A DNA stretch of 64,000 bases from Aporrectodea caliginosa. Lineage: Eukaryota > Annelida > Clitellata > Crassiclitellata > Lumbricidae. The translations under genes were made by a program, and so were the position numbers. How positions within the stretch are numbered: the first letter of the stretch is position 1; each line of letters starts with the position of its first letter. Below are positions 1-10,107 of this stretch, one piece after another. Below the pieces are notes generated by a model, which saw only the letters and a list, made by a program, of their open reading frames with translations, was not told the DNA's origin and made no database searches. Location of the stretch: positions 165,001 through 229,000 of the forward strand of contig JACEVL010000833.1 of NCBI GenBank assembly GCA_020284085.1. Direction: 5' to 3'.

Positions 1-141
1 GACCTCGCAGACTTGGGGACAAAAACTATAACTATAAATATCATAAGCATCTGATTTGAATTATGGGAATATGTAACACTACATGAGAATTGCGTTTATG
101 GTCTTGACTCTTGAGGCTTAGGTTTTGGTCCGTATACCAAT

Positions 142-306
142 GCGGTCTTGGTCTCGGTCTTGGTCTTGTATCACGCGGTCTTGGTCTCGGTCTTGGTCTT
201 GGGCGACGCGGTCTTGGTCTCGGTCTTGGTCTTGGACCACGCGGTCTTGGTCTCGGTCTTGGTCTTTAACCACGCGGTCTTGGTCTCGGTCTTGGTCTTG
301 GAATTT
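142..306. repeat. 33-bp minisatellite, five copies
   Basis: Units start at 142, 175, 208, 241 and 274, exactly 33 bp apart. Each carries gcggtcttggtctcggtctt followed by a variable 6-bp joint. Because 33 is a multiple of three, the array stays open in several frames on both strands (a DQDRDQDRVV-like peptide on the minus strand). That is a by-product of the period, with no splice site or conserved domain to suggest a real protein. Confidence 0.9.
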
Positions 307-334
307 TGGTCTCGTGCACAACACTGGTGGCCTG

Positions 335-515
335 TCCACTCCCTCGCCGTCTCATCTTCCCACCGGCAGTGTACGGTCAGTATACTGAATATTGTTGAGT
401 TGACTAGGGGGCGCAGGTGGAGCAGAAATCTCGAACCAAATTTATGTCCAGGTGGGGATTTGAACCCCCCACCTCTCGATTGACAGTCCAGCACGCTAAC
501 CGCTACGATATATCG
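335..515 (-). mobile_element. tRNA-derived SINE, family A
   Basis: On the minus strand there is a tRNA-like head with a GGTTCAAATCC B box and an upstream GGTTAGCGTGCTGG A-box-like segment. A shared body follows, reading through gcaggtggagcagaaatctc on the plus strand. The same arrangement recurs at 29262-29450 and, more decayed, at 61015-61165, which identifies it as a dispersed family rather than a tRNA gene. The tRNA-like part does not fold into a complete cloverleaf by eye. Confidence 0.75.
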
Positions 516-529
516 AACCCCAAAACACA

Positions 530-1394
530 CAGAACGACTTGCAACTCGTCAATTTCGCTTAATGTACCTCACTCCCACATAATCAAATGCAGACTGCCCG
601 ACCGATTCAGACGAACTAAATTTGCCACTCATACGACAGACCATTTGTGTAACAACCCTAAGCCCCCCCCCCACTATATGGTAAGAGGTGTGTTAGGGTA
701 TTGCTATAAAATGCAGCGTTTCTGTGAAGTAGCAAAAACGTATATATATATATATTATCTATCTAGAGAACTAAGTAATTAACTACGTAACAACTGAAAT
801 TATATAGCTAATTGGTGGAACTCCACTGAAAATCCTACGGCCCTAGGCCTGCACCAAGAACCACAGGCAAACACGAGGGGAGTATGGGGTGACTCATAAC
901 ACGCAAGTGTCGTTGTATAGTAAATCTAAAAGTAAACGGTTTCTATAGCGACCGTATGGCATCTCAGTCCTGCTCATTTCACCACCGCTGTTAACCAAAC
1001 GTCCCAATTTATCATTGTGTTAGTTATCGATAGTTGATTGCCTATCTCAATGTTCAGAGTTAATAGGTGACCCTAATTAAGCGGGACTTCTGTTCCTTTT
1101 CGGTATGCCTTTTGCTTCCCTGACAAATGTACAATTCTTGTAATATTTGAATTGGGATCAGTAAATGATGATAAGATGCGATGAGAATGAATCATAATAT
1201 TATGTTGCATAATTATACAGCAATGATGCAGAGCACGCTAGATCTACATCAGAACTCAATTCGTCACACTAATGCCTATCAAAACACTGCAGTTCATTGT
1301 GGGCCTATCAAAACATTGCACTTCTTCGTATAGGCCTATCTAAGTGCTTTCGTTCAGTCAAGTGTCATAATATTTATTTCATGAGCTTTGACTC
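530..1394. other. No gene seen
   Basis: AT-rich sequence with a short (TA)n run near 741 and scattered stop codons in all frames. I recognise no exon, RNA gene or bounded transposon here. Confidence 0.6.
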
Positions 1395-1560
1395 CTTGCA
1401 GCAAACAGTTTGAAAAGCACCTGTTTAGATCCGCTAGACAGCTAGGTTTGCATCGATTTCCATAGGCACTTGAAAGGCGCTATATAAAGTGTTTGATGCA
1501 TACATACATACAGGCATACATACATACAAACATACATAGATACACATATGCATACATACG
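1395..1560 (+). mobile_element. LINE 3' end with (CATA)n tail
   Basis: The 3' part of a CR1-like reverse-transcriptase reading frame is recognisable by its C-terminal FEKHLFRSARQLGL-like peptide. It is followed by the family 3' signature GGCGCTATATAAAG and a simple CATA repeat. The same signature ends the LINE copies at 16790 and 52860. It is a short 5'-truncated copy. Confidence 0.6.
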
Positions 1561-1599
1561 TGCATTCATAGAGAATGGAACTGAGTCATACAGTCGCAG

Positions 1600-2244
1600 A
1601 ATGCATGAGAGGTTTAAAATCCGATTGTAAAATTGACAGATGTCCGGGATTGTTAAACGAAGTATCTTTTTACAGTTTTAAAACGAGCGTATTTGACTCT
1701 CGGAGTAGAGTTTGATCCCCACTTCTAAACTACATGAATAGACTTTTAATTGAAGTTGTCACTTTTAAGCTTCAATTTTACAGGTGGCATTTTACTTTTC
1801 ATTTATAAACTGAACGAATGAACTTTTAAAGTGGAGTTTTGTTTTTAATTTTTAAACGACAATTTTAATGGTGGATTTTCACTTTCTTTTCTCCATTGAC
1901 TGCAGGCCTATGTGTGTGTGTTTCTTAACAGTAGCCTAACAGTTTGCTCGTCCTAAGACAGTTAAAAACAATTTGAAAATGTGAAGAGATGCGTCGTCGT
2001 TGTGTATCTATGTGTATGTTTGTATGTGATAGTATTGTGGTGATCAATAAAGAATTGATTGATTGATTGATTGTTTCTTAACAGTAGCCTAATAGTTCAT
2101 GGAGCGAAGTTGTCGGTGGAAGAGCTTCAGAGAAGCGAGGAGTCGGTCGTCTATCGCACTGATTGGGTAACAACAGGACTCAGCAAATCGGTCAAAGGCA
2201 GTCGACAAAAACTACATATACAAATACAGGTATATACACACACA
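1600..2244. other. No gene seen; (GATT)n tail at about 2050
   Basis: Low-complexity AT-rich DNA. A caataaagaattgattgatt tail near 2046-2074 looks like the end of another dead retroelement. No supported coding sequence. Confidence 0.5.
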
Positions 2245-2467
2245 TGTATGTATGAGCACTTGTTATAGCGCCCCTTCAAGATTTCTACTCAGAGGCCCTC
2301 CCGACTACATGCAGCGTGGACACTCAATCGGAGTTTCACGCCGAAGCGCATGAGCAATTGCGAGTGAAGGACTTGCCCATGGTCCCTACGCGGCGACTTG
2401 AGGTGGATTCGAACCCGCAATCCTCCGGCTGCAAGGCACCGAACTTACACCTACACCACCGCGCCCC
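2245..2467 (-). mobile_element. tRNA-derived SINE, family B
   Basis: Reading the minus strand: GCGCGGTGGTGTAGGTGTAAG (A-box region), then GGGTTCGAATCC (B box), a body, and a 3' end GGGGCGCTATAACAAG. That tail matches the LINE tail signature found elsewhere in the window, the usual sign of a SINE mobilised by a partner LINE. A related copy lies at about 30000-30115. Confidence 0.75.
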
Positions 2468-2736
2468 ACGTCATAGACAATGATTACATAACAGGACATT
2501 TATATGGCGCCTTAATAAACCTTCCGTAGACTAAATCAGAAGGAGACGTCGGGTTGCAGTGTGAAGCTGTGGTTAATAATGACCTGTTTACGGAACCGTA
2601 CTGAATGGAGAAAATGCGGGACACAGTGGAGACAAGGATTTATGCCTAGATCATACTAGATTAGATTAGATTAGATATCTGTGTTGATCATGATGCAATA
2701 AACCAACGTCTTGTTTACTCCTCTGTGACTATAACT

Positions 2737-3205
2737 CTTCCTCCTCCTCCTCTTCCTCCCTTCCTCCTCTTACTCCCCGTTCTCCTCCTCCCCTTCCACC
2801 CATGCATTTCTCCTCTTCCTACTCCCTCCTCATACTCTTCTTCATACTCCTCCTCTTCCTGCCCTCCTCCTCTTCCTCTTCTTCTTCCTCCTTTCTCCCC
2901 TTCTTCCTCTTCCTCTTTCTCCTCTTTCATCCTTCCTCCTCTTCCTCTCCCTCCAACTCCTCTTCCTCTTCCTCCTCTCTCCTTTCTCCCTTCCTCCCTT
3001 TTTCCCCTTCCCACTCCTTCCTCCTCTTCCTCCTCTTCCTCCCCTCTTCCTTTTTCTCCATTTCTCTTCTTCCTCTTCCTCTTCCCCTTATCCTCCCTCC
3101 TCTTCCTTCCCTTCCTCCTCCTCTTATTTCTCCTCCTCTCTCTCTCTTTCTCCTCCTCCTCCTCCTCCTCCTCCTCTTCCTCCTCTTCCTCCTCCTCCTC
3201 CTCCC
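2737..3205. repeat. Long polypyrimidine/polypurine tract
   Basis: About 470 bp of almost pure C and T on the plus strand (TCC, CTT and TCTTCC words). Such tracts can form triplex (H-DNA) structures. The long open frames in several phases, E/R/K-rich on one strand and S/L/P-rich on the other, come from composition and are not genes. Confidence 0.95.
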
Positions 3206-3367
3206 CATCAAATCGCACCCACGTATAGACACATCATAAATACAATCCTAATCCCAGCGCATATTTATAGCATAACATTCTTCAGCTGACGCCATATATA
3301 CCACGGTTACCACTGCAAGATGATTTCAGATTCGTCCACTGCTTAAGATGCTAAAGCCGCTTAGACT

Positions 3368-3562
3368 GCTGCTGCTGCTGCAGCTGTTGCAGACTTTAAT
3401 TAGGCTTTAAGTCTAGTTTTAATCCGTCACGTGACGTCCAGATGACAGTCATGTGACTGTCGTCCATCCATCTTCCTCGGTGTTCCATCGATTTCTCCAT
3501 TAATGCGCTCAGCAGTCCACAAGGGATGCTGCTGTCCACACAGCAGCAGCAGCAGCAGACCT
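3368..3562. repeat. Short CTG and CAG trinucleotide runs
   Basis: A (CTG)n run at 3368-3383 leads into cagctgttgcag, and a (CAG)n run lies at 3542-3558. They are opposite in sense and about 170 bp apart. No coding frame through them is supported. Confidence 0.7.
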
Positions 3563-3744
3563 ATATATGTCCACTGCTGACGGTCACGTGCCTCCTATTT
3601 AATATTAGGACTGACCAGATGACCATGACTTCGCATAAATCGACAAAGTATTCGGCCTCCAACCGATTATTAGCGCATAAGGATCTCCGCTGTGGACACC
3701 ATTCATCTTCATCACCATCGTCGTAGCTGCTATAGGCATATACC

Positions 3745-4300
3745 GTTGCTGCTGTAGCCTAGCAGTCGTCGCCATCAACATCATTCTTGTCGTCAACGTC
3801 GTCGTCATAATCATCGTCATCGTCATCGCTATCATCATCTTTGTCGTCGTCATCGTCGTTATCGTTGTCGTCGGTTTCATTATAAGCATCGTTATTATCA
3901 TCCTCGCCGCCAAGTCATCATCATTGTCGTCGTTGCTGCTATTATAGCCGTCGTCGCCATCAACATCATTTTTGTCGTCAACGTCGTCGTCGTAATCATC
4001 GTCATCGTCATCGTTATCATCGTCTTTGTCGTCGTCGTCATCGTTATCGTTGTCGGCGGTTTCATTATCAGAACCGTTATTATCATCCTCACCGCCATGT
4101 CATCATCATTGTCGTCGTTGCTGCTATTATAGCCGTCGTCGCCATCATCATCGTTTTTGTCGTCAACGTCGTCGTCATAATCATCGTCATCGTTATCATC
4201 ATCTTTGTCGTCGTCGTCATCGTTGTCGCCGGTTTCATTATCAGAACCGTTATTATCATCTTCACCGTCATGTCATCATCATTGTCGTAGGCGTCATCAT
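3745..4300. repeat. (GTC/ATC)n array with ~185-bp higher-order unit
   Basis: Trinucleotide-rich DNA in which a longer unit, marked by gtcatcatcattgtcgtcg, repeats at 3914, 4099 and 4272, with a partial earlier copy from about 3745. The units share internal landmarks such as ttgctgctattatagccg. Minus-strand frames rich in M, T and I are composition artefacts. Confidence 0.85.
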
Positions 4301-4310
4301 CATCATAGAT

Positions 4311-5171
4311 TAGGCTGACCAGACGTCCCGGTTTTCCCGGGACAGTCCCGGTTTTCTGCTAGCTGTCCCGGCTGCCGGGAAAGGTAGGCCAAACTCTAAA
4401 TATGTCCCGGTTTTTAAAAACTTACCTGACTTTCCGATCTTATATTATTTTTATGATGTATTTCATGTGCGTTTGTCATGTGATGAAATAAAGGATATAC
4501 TTACTTACCTTATCAACGTCTCCTTGATTTTACTACTGGCATCTGGCGAGTAAATTCATTTTTAATCTCACTTTTATTTATTACCATGCGTAATACCTCT
4601 TCCGGTTCTAAACGTCATATTGTCGTAGTGATAATATTCTGATAAAACACATTTTCATAAATAATAATTTGAAAATAAATTACTAAAATAAAATTATAAA
4701 ATGTCAAAACGAAAGTGTTCTTTTAACGACGATCTGAAGGCCGAGTTTTCATTCTTGTCCAGCAGTGCACTGATGGTAGTAGGGACTACTGCATTCTGCA
4801 ATATCTGTAGGCCTAAATCAACTATTTCGGTTGCTCACGGCGGCAGGTCAGACATCAATGACCAAATTGCCACTAAGAAACACAAGGTCGCTCTGAGCGC
4901 AAGAGCAAGTTCCTCATCAAGCATGCATTCAAGTGCCAAATATGAGTGACTGATTTGATAAATTTAGAATTTAATTTTAAATTTAAAAGCATGATTTGAA
5001 TAAAACCTTTCACTTAGTCTTATAGACTCATAGTCTTATACCAATATAAGAAGCATAAGATAGATATTTGTGCAAGTTATATTATATTAAAAAATTATTA
5101 TTGACAACATGACAAATTTATTTCGTGATTGAAGTGTCCCGGTTTTTAGTTTCCAATATCTGGTCAGCCTA
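4311..5171 (+). mobile_element. hAT transposon (TAGGCTGACC ends), internally deleted
   Basis: Terminal inverted repeats TAGGCTGACCAGA (start) and TCTGGTCAGCCTA (end). Both sides are flanked by the identical 8-bp duplication TCATAGAT at 4303-4310 and 5172-5179. Subterminal GTCCCGG-rich sequence is present at both ends. It contains a broken transposase start (separate entry). The exact duplication implies a fairly recent or well-preserved insertion, here into the GTC/ATC array. Confidence 0.92.
4701..4949 (+). pseudogene. hAT transposase N-terminal fragment (BED-type zinc finger remnant)
   Basis: An 82-codon open frame starts MSKRKCSFNDDLKAEFSFL and contains CNIC followed by SVAHGGRSDINDQI, then KKHK. 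This pattern resembles the BED-like zinc-finger start of a group of hAT transposases, with the cysteine pair and the following His intact but the rest of the enzyme missing. The catalytic core and C-terminal dimerisation region are absent, and a stop follows at once. I infer an internally deleted, non-autonomous element that kept the first transposase exon. Confidence 0.75.
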
Positions 5172-5595
5172 TCATAGATGTCAATAGTCACACGCATTAT
5201 CAGAAAGGCTGATGGCTTCTTGAGATTTCCCCAGAGAGTCTCTTAACAACCTTCTTTATAAAGATAATGCGTCTCATGCATTTGCGGTCATATAGACCGC
5301 ATACGGAGAGTCATCGATTTGGTTTAATGCAAACAGTGGGCCCTAATGGTAGTCGCAGTAGAGACCAGCGCCATTTGCATGGCCGTCGGCAGAGAGGGGG
5401 CAGAGGGACCGTGCGCTCCCTGTCGGAAAATAATGTAGGGGAGAGAAGTTAACGGAGTTATTCAGCAACGGCTTCTTAGTCGGTTGAGGAAAAACTTAAG
5501 CCCTAAATTGCGAAGAATCGAACGCTAAATAAATTATGACTTTGCTGTCTTAATTGACCCTCTTTCAAACTTCTGGAACCGCCACTCCCCAAATA

Positions 5596-5608
5596 TTATA
5601 TATATAAC

Positions 5609-5647
<39 letters not shown>

Positions 5648-5760
5648 TGTGTGTAGTGTGTGTGTGTGTGTGTGTGTGTGGGTGTGTGTGTGTGTGTGTG
5701 TAGGTGTGTGTGTGTGTACTGTGAAGGTGTGTAGGTGTTTGTGTGTGAATTCCCTACACG
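5596..5760. repeat. (TA)n followed by (TG)n microsatellite
   Basis: A TA dinucleotide run to about 5643 passes into an interrupted TG run. Both can adopt non-B DNA. No gene. Confidence 0.9.
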
Positions 5761-6224
5761 CATTAAATTCGGTTTAGATTAAATTTGAAAAAAATGGAAA
5801 TCTTGTGTGTGTTTAATCTGGCGTCACTGCATAATTATGTCAACCAAACTTCCAGCATGCATATCACATCGTCTTTACATGCAAGATTTACATGCGTATG
5901 AGGTACATGATCGAGGAACGCGACTCTCAGCGTGTTCAATTAAAAGCCCAGCAGAAGAGTTCTGGAAGTCACGCGAATTGCCGGAAACATAGAAGGTCTC
6001 TTGCGGAAACTTAGACGGAACATCATAGGAAGGAGGTCTATTGGGGTCTCATCTGCATTCTGTCTCTCTTGCCTATTGAAACGCTGACAACTGAGACGCA
6101 CATATTCCGGTCACATGCTTACTTACCAAGATTGATTTCGAATGCAGCTGACAGAACAGTTAATTCTAATAATTCACTACACGCATGGGCATCCTTTATG
6201 TCGGTAATAATATTATGCGCAATT

Positions 6225-6780
6225 GGTAGGGTACAACTATGGATTCAACAGATATCAAATATCTGTAAACAAATTAACCTTAATTTAAATTGGATGTGGT
6301 AAGCAATATACGACCAGGATATGGGCAGTTGGTAGGGTACAACTATGGATTCAACAGATATCAAATATCTGTAAACAAATTAACCTTAATTTAAATTGGA
6401 TGTGGTAAGCAATATACGACCAGGATATGGGCAGTTGGTAGGTACAACTATGGATTCAACAGATATCAAATATCTGTAACCAAATTACCTTTATTTAAAT
6501 TGGATGTGGTAAGCAATATACGACCAGGATATGGGCAGTTGGTAGGGTACAACTAGATTCAACAGATATCAAATATCTGTAACCAAATTAACTTTATTTA
6601 AATTGGATGTGGTAAGCAATATACGACCAGGATATGGGCAGTTGGTAGGGTACAACTATGGATTCAACAGATATCAAATATCTGTAAACAAATTAACCTT
6701 TATTTAAATTGGATGTGGTAAGCAATATACGACCAGGATATGGGCAGTTGGTAGGCTACAACTATGGATTCAACAAAGTT
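6225..6780. repeat. 106-bp tandem satellite, about five copies
   Basis: The marker ggtagggtacaactatgg recurs at 6225, 6331, 6437, 6541, 6644 and 6750, giving a period of 103-106 bp. Copies differ by a few substitutions and short indels. Each unit holds the perfect short palindrome CAGATATcaaATATCTG and the word ttaaattggatgtggtaagc. Confidence 0.92.
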
Positions 6781-7000
6781 ATGGAAATACAGATAAATCG
6801 AAGGCAAAGCTATGTCTGGCGATGACTATTAAACCAACTTTCTTTATGGATCAGAATGATGGGAAAGAATCCTTACGACATGAACTGGTTGACTGGAGGA
6901 AAGGGAAATCTTAAGGATTAAAAACCTTAGAAACGATGACAGACGACAGTTCTTGAATAAGCAGTCTGCTGGCTGGATGAAGCCGTTCAGCGATGACTCC

Positions 7001-7115
7001 GATAGCTTGTGGAAAGAGCGCCCGATGGCTTGTGGAAAGAATTCCCGATGGCTTGTGGAAATAACGTCCGATGGCTTGTGGAAAGAACTCCCGATGGCTT
7101 GTGGAAAAAACGCCA
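7001..7115. repeat. 23-bp tandem repeat, five copies
   Basis: Copies of gatggcttgtggaaaga start at 7001 (variant gatagc), 7024, 7047, 7070 and 7093, exactly 23 bp apart. Since 23 is not a multiple of three, the peptide changes frame from copy to copy. It interrupts what looks like a LINE 3' region. Confidence 0.9.
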
Positions 7116-7164
7116 GCTGACCGAATTCTACACAATGCGCTACATGCAAGGAAGAAAGAACCAA

Positions 7165-7340
7165 GAATGACGGTGGCGAATACGGTTGGATAGACAATGC
7201 GAACGAAGACTTAACAAGATTTGGCCTAAACACGAGAACAGCGCCATATTTGACAAATGACCTCATTAAAGATTGGAAAGAAAAATGGCTGAAGAGATCT
7301 TTTATGCTGGTGTATCGCCAAAAAAACTGGCATCGGGAAT
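7165..7340 (+). pseudogene. LINE ORF C-terminal fragment
   Basis: The plus-strand peptide GEYGWIDNANEDLTRFGL is followed by LTNDLIKDWKEKW. It matches the end of non-LTR retrotransposon proteins (consensus-like GRPxLRWIDxxxEDLxxLGL and DRxxWK). A better-kept relative of the same end lies on the minus strand at 63180-63430. No start or reverse-transcriptase core is present in frame. Confidence 0.55.
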
Positions 7341-9630
7341 AATGACAGTATAGATGGATGTGATTATGATTGATGATGATGATGTATATGCATGTATGAT
7401 CTATAAAGTGATCTATTATGATGTGTTTTAATGGTCGATTGGTGGTGCTTTAGTTTATTATTATACGTGCATCGTATTCACATTGGTGGTGTGACCGTGC
7501 GCATGTACGCTTGTATGTATATATATGTAATAATGTATAAAATCATTTAACACGACGCATTTTGAGTATATCACAAAAGCGTTGACCTATAGGGCCTAAT
7601 TATAGCAGCTGTCTAACCTGATCTAAACAAGTGCATTGTAAGACAGTTTGGAAGTAAATGTAGCTACTAGTTGTTACTGCTGCTGCTGCTGCTGCTGCTG
7701 ATTATGATGATGACGGTGACGACGACGACAATGCTGAGCCTATACGCAGAACTGTCCAATATCCATAAATAGTTATGGGTAAAACCTTCAGATGCAATTT
7801 CAGAAAATATATTAATATCAAATTGCAATGCATCCGACAGTGAAGAGAGAAACAGCTAATCAGTTGATGTGGAAAACGACACGGAAATTGGACTTGTGAG
7901 GACAGTGGTGTGAATAAGGCGGAGATGTTCTCACTCCGATCCAACACTTGGCAAAAGACAATTTATCTGAACTAATTTTCCGACTGGCAGATTACAGAGT
8001 TATTTGTGACATCAGAACGGCGTGCTTGGATATTTAAGTCACATATAATAATTAAATACATCAATTAGAGTAGCATGATAGTAGAGTTATACTCCACGCT
8101 TTACGTAGGCTATTTCATTAATGATTACGATTATAATTATATACTAGACCAGACTATCGCAAACTGTGCGCCGCGAGACAGCCAAATGTGTGCCGCCAAA
8201 ATTTACCCATAGGCCTAACTATTTTTGGATATATTATGACAGTTCTGCTTATAGCCTTTTTTATAGGCTCATCATTGTCGTCGTCGTCATCACCATCATC
8301 ATAGGTATCCCTACTTAGCAGGATAAATGATTCCTTCAGGACCTTTTCATGTGGCCATCTCCTATTGTCTATGTGATTTGCAACTATGTAACTGTAGGCC
8401 TAATAGCGATTGGCTGGTTACAAAATAAATGATTGATTGATTGATTGAAATTCTGATTGTCAAAAATTGTTTCGTCTAAAATTATGGCGTTAGTTTGCCT
8501 AGTCATACAATTATATTTGAATAAAAATTTTCGTAAACCTAATATTTATGCCAAAAAATTTTCATTTGCTGAAAATGATAAACTAGAGCGCCACCAATCG
8601 ACTATTGAAACACACTGTAGGCTAATTGAATTTGAATGTAATCAATGTAGTTTAAACTATAAAATACTTTACGCTTGATTAGGCTACACGAGAGTCAAGC
8701 ATTAAGACGCAGACGTGCCTCGTCAGAAATTTGCATTGCCGAGTGTAGGCCTACCACAGTCTGAAAAAGTTTGGAAAATCATTGTAGGCCTACTATAGAC
8801 TGCAACTAACTGTAGATTATCTATATTTTTAACCTGGATTCCCAATGGATTCTGATTTTGGATTGCGACCGTAGTGGAAGTTACCATCCGCTGATGTCTT
8901 AGGTATTATGATAACGGCGATACACAGAAGTCATAGATTAAATTAGATTAGATGAGAATAAACTGACATTAATTATAAACATCTGACAGTTGAAACAAAT
9001 CTTCAGGCCTACAGACCTAGAACTTTGTGAAAATTAAACTCTGCGCAATGTATACTTGCAGACTGGTGCAGTGCAAAATATGGCCGATGCAGCCTTTTTG
9101 ACTGCAGCTTCATCGTGAACTGTAAAGACGGAATCTTTCTATAGCAAATGCTTTGTTTCGGTTCACGCTCACTTTCTTCGACGACTCTTTACTATGTTGA
9201 ATCGATTTGGCAATAGCTGCAGCTGGGTTCCCTTAAAAACTGTCTCTGCTTTGTCGGTGCTCGGAGCTGCTCTGCGTTTGCAATGAGAACTAAACGACCA
9301 TAGAAGCCCATTATCTGCCCATAACAATGAACCGGACAGTTGAGATCGACCTTATATGCACGGAGCTTCAGAAGTAAATCCCCAGGAGATGTACTGTAGC
9401 CATGCGATATCATCAACTTAGAGATCCGAGCGCAAACAGCAACTGTAAGCGGTGGCAGGATATTGGTTTCACCGCTGCATGGAGAGAGCTCTTCTTCTTC
9501 CTCCTCCTCCTCTTCCTCTTCTTCCTCTTCAACTTACTCGCTTATTGACAATGTTCGTTTTATAATGCAATAATGTCAATTAGCATAGACATTTTTTTTT
9601 ATTTCAACACTAACTTCAAACTAACTTAGA
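7341..9630. other. No gene seen; minor repeats
   Basis: Contains a short (CTG)n run near 7678-7700 and a retroelement-like tail at 8295-8440 (tacttagcaggat ... aaataaatgattgattgatt, related to 38280-38400). There is also a short polypyrimidine run near 9493-9530. I found no convincing exon. Confidence 0.5.
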
Positions 9631-9638
9631 AAACGTCG

Positions 9639-9808
9639 ATGAGCGTATTTAGGGGGTGGTTTTACGGGTTAAATTCCCCCAAATAAGTTTCCGAAAAAAT
9701 TGTATATGCTTTAACACGCAAAATAAAAAATGAACTTTTGCGACCATTTCCAATGGAAACCCCCAAAATCTTAAAACCCTCCGAAAGTTTTTCTAACTAC
9801 GCCCATGG
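9639..9808. mobile_element. Probable small hAT-like MITE
   Basis: Imperfect ends ATGAGCGTATTTAG and CTAACTACGCCCAT (complement ATGGGCGTAGTTAG). Flanks AAACGTCG (9631-9638) and AAACGACG (9809-9816) match at 7 of 8 positions. The internal text about 'gaccatttccaatggaaa' is shared, inverted, with 23451-23600, supporting a repeat family. Confidence 0.5.
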
Positions 9809-9942
9809 AAACGACGTTCATTGAGTATTTTGTTCAGTAGATCATACGAAAACATGCCTTTACCATTACGATTACTATTATCATTACTATAACAATTACT
9901 ATTACGATTACGATTGTTCATAATTGTCTTTGTGGCTGGCAG

Positions 9943-10107
9943 ATAAAGAACGCCGGTGAGCTGAAGGCGGAGCTGCAGTGTAAGTTCTACGGCGAACACG
10001 AGGTCCAACACGTCTGCTGGGGCAGCGCCCTGACCTTCCTCGAGTACGAATGCAAGGCATCGGAAAACAGTCTCTTCGTCGACGTCATCAAGGAGACGTT
10101 CAGGTGA
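9943..10107 (+). CDS. Candidate terminal exon of an unknown gene
   Basis: After the acceptor-like tttgtggctggcag there is a GC-rich open stretch reading IKNAGELKAELQCKFYGEHE and continuing for 54 codons to TGA at 10105-10107. It has the balanced composition of real protein, unlike the AT-rich repeats around it. It could also end at a donor (TTCAG|GTGATG after 10103). I do not recognise the protein. It has four cysteines and an acidic, mixed alpha-helix-like composition, and no membrane segment. No partner exon is identified within the window, so gene structure and function are unknown. The minus-strand frame over the same bases is less protein-like. Confidence 0.45.
   Translation: MKNAGELKAELQCKFYGEHEVQHVCWGSALTFLEYECKASENSLFVDVIKETFR

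Noticed and set aside
335..515. tRNA gene
   Set aside because: Has A and B boxes but not a full cloverleaf, and the same sequence with the same body recurs elsewhere, so it is a SINE. The same reasoning applies to 2245-2467 and 12987-13210.
118..530. Overlapping open frames with DQDRDQDR and related peptides
   Set aside because: They are the product of a 33-bp minisatellite and a SINE; all frames on both strands are open together and no splice or domain evidence exists.
2715..3239. Long Glu/Arg- or Ser/Leu/Pro-rich proteins
   Set aside because: Composition of a polypyrimidine tract, open on both strands.
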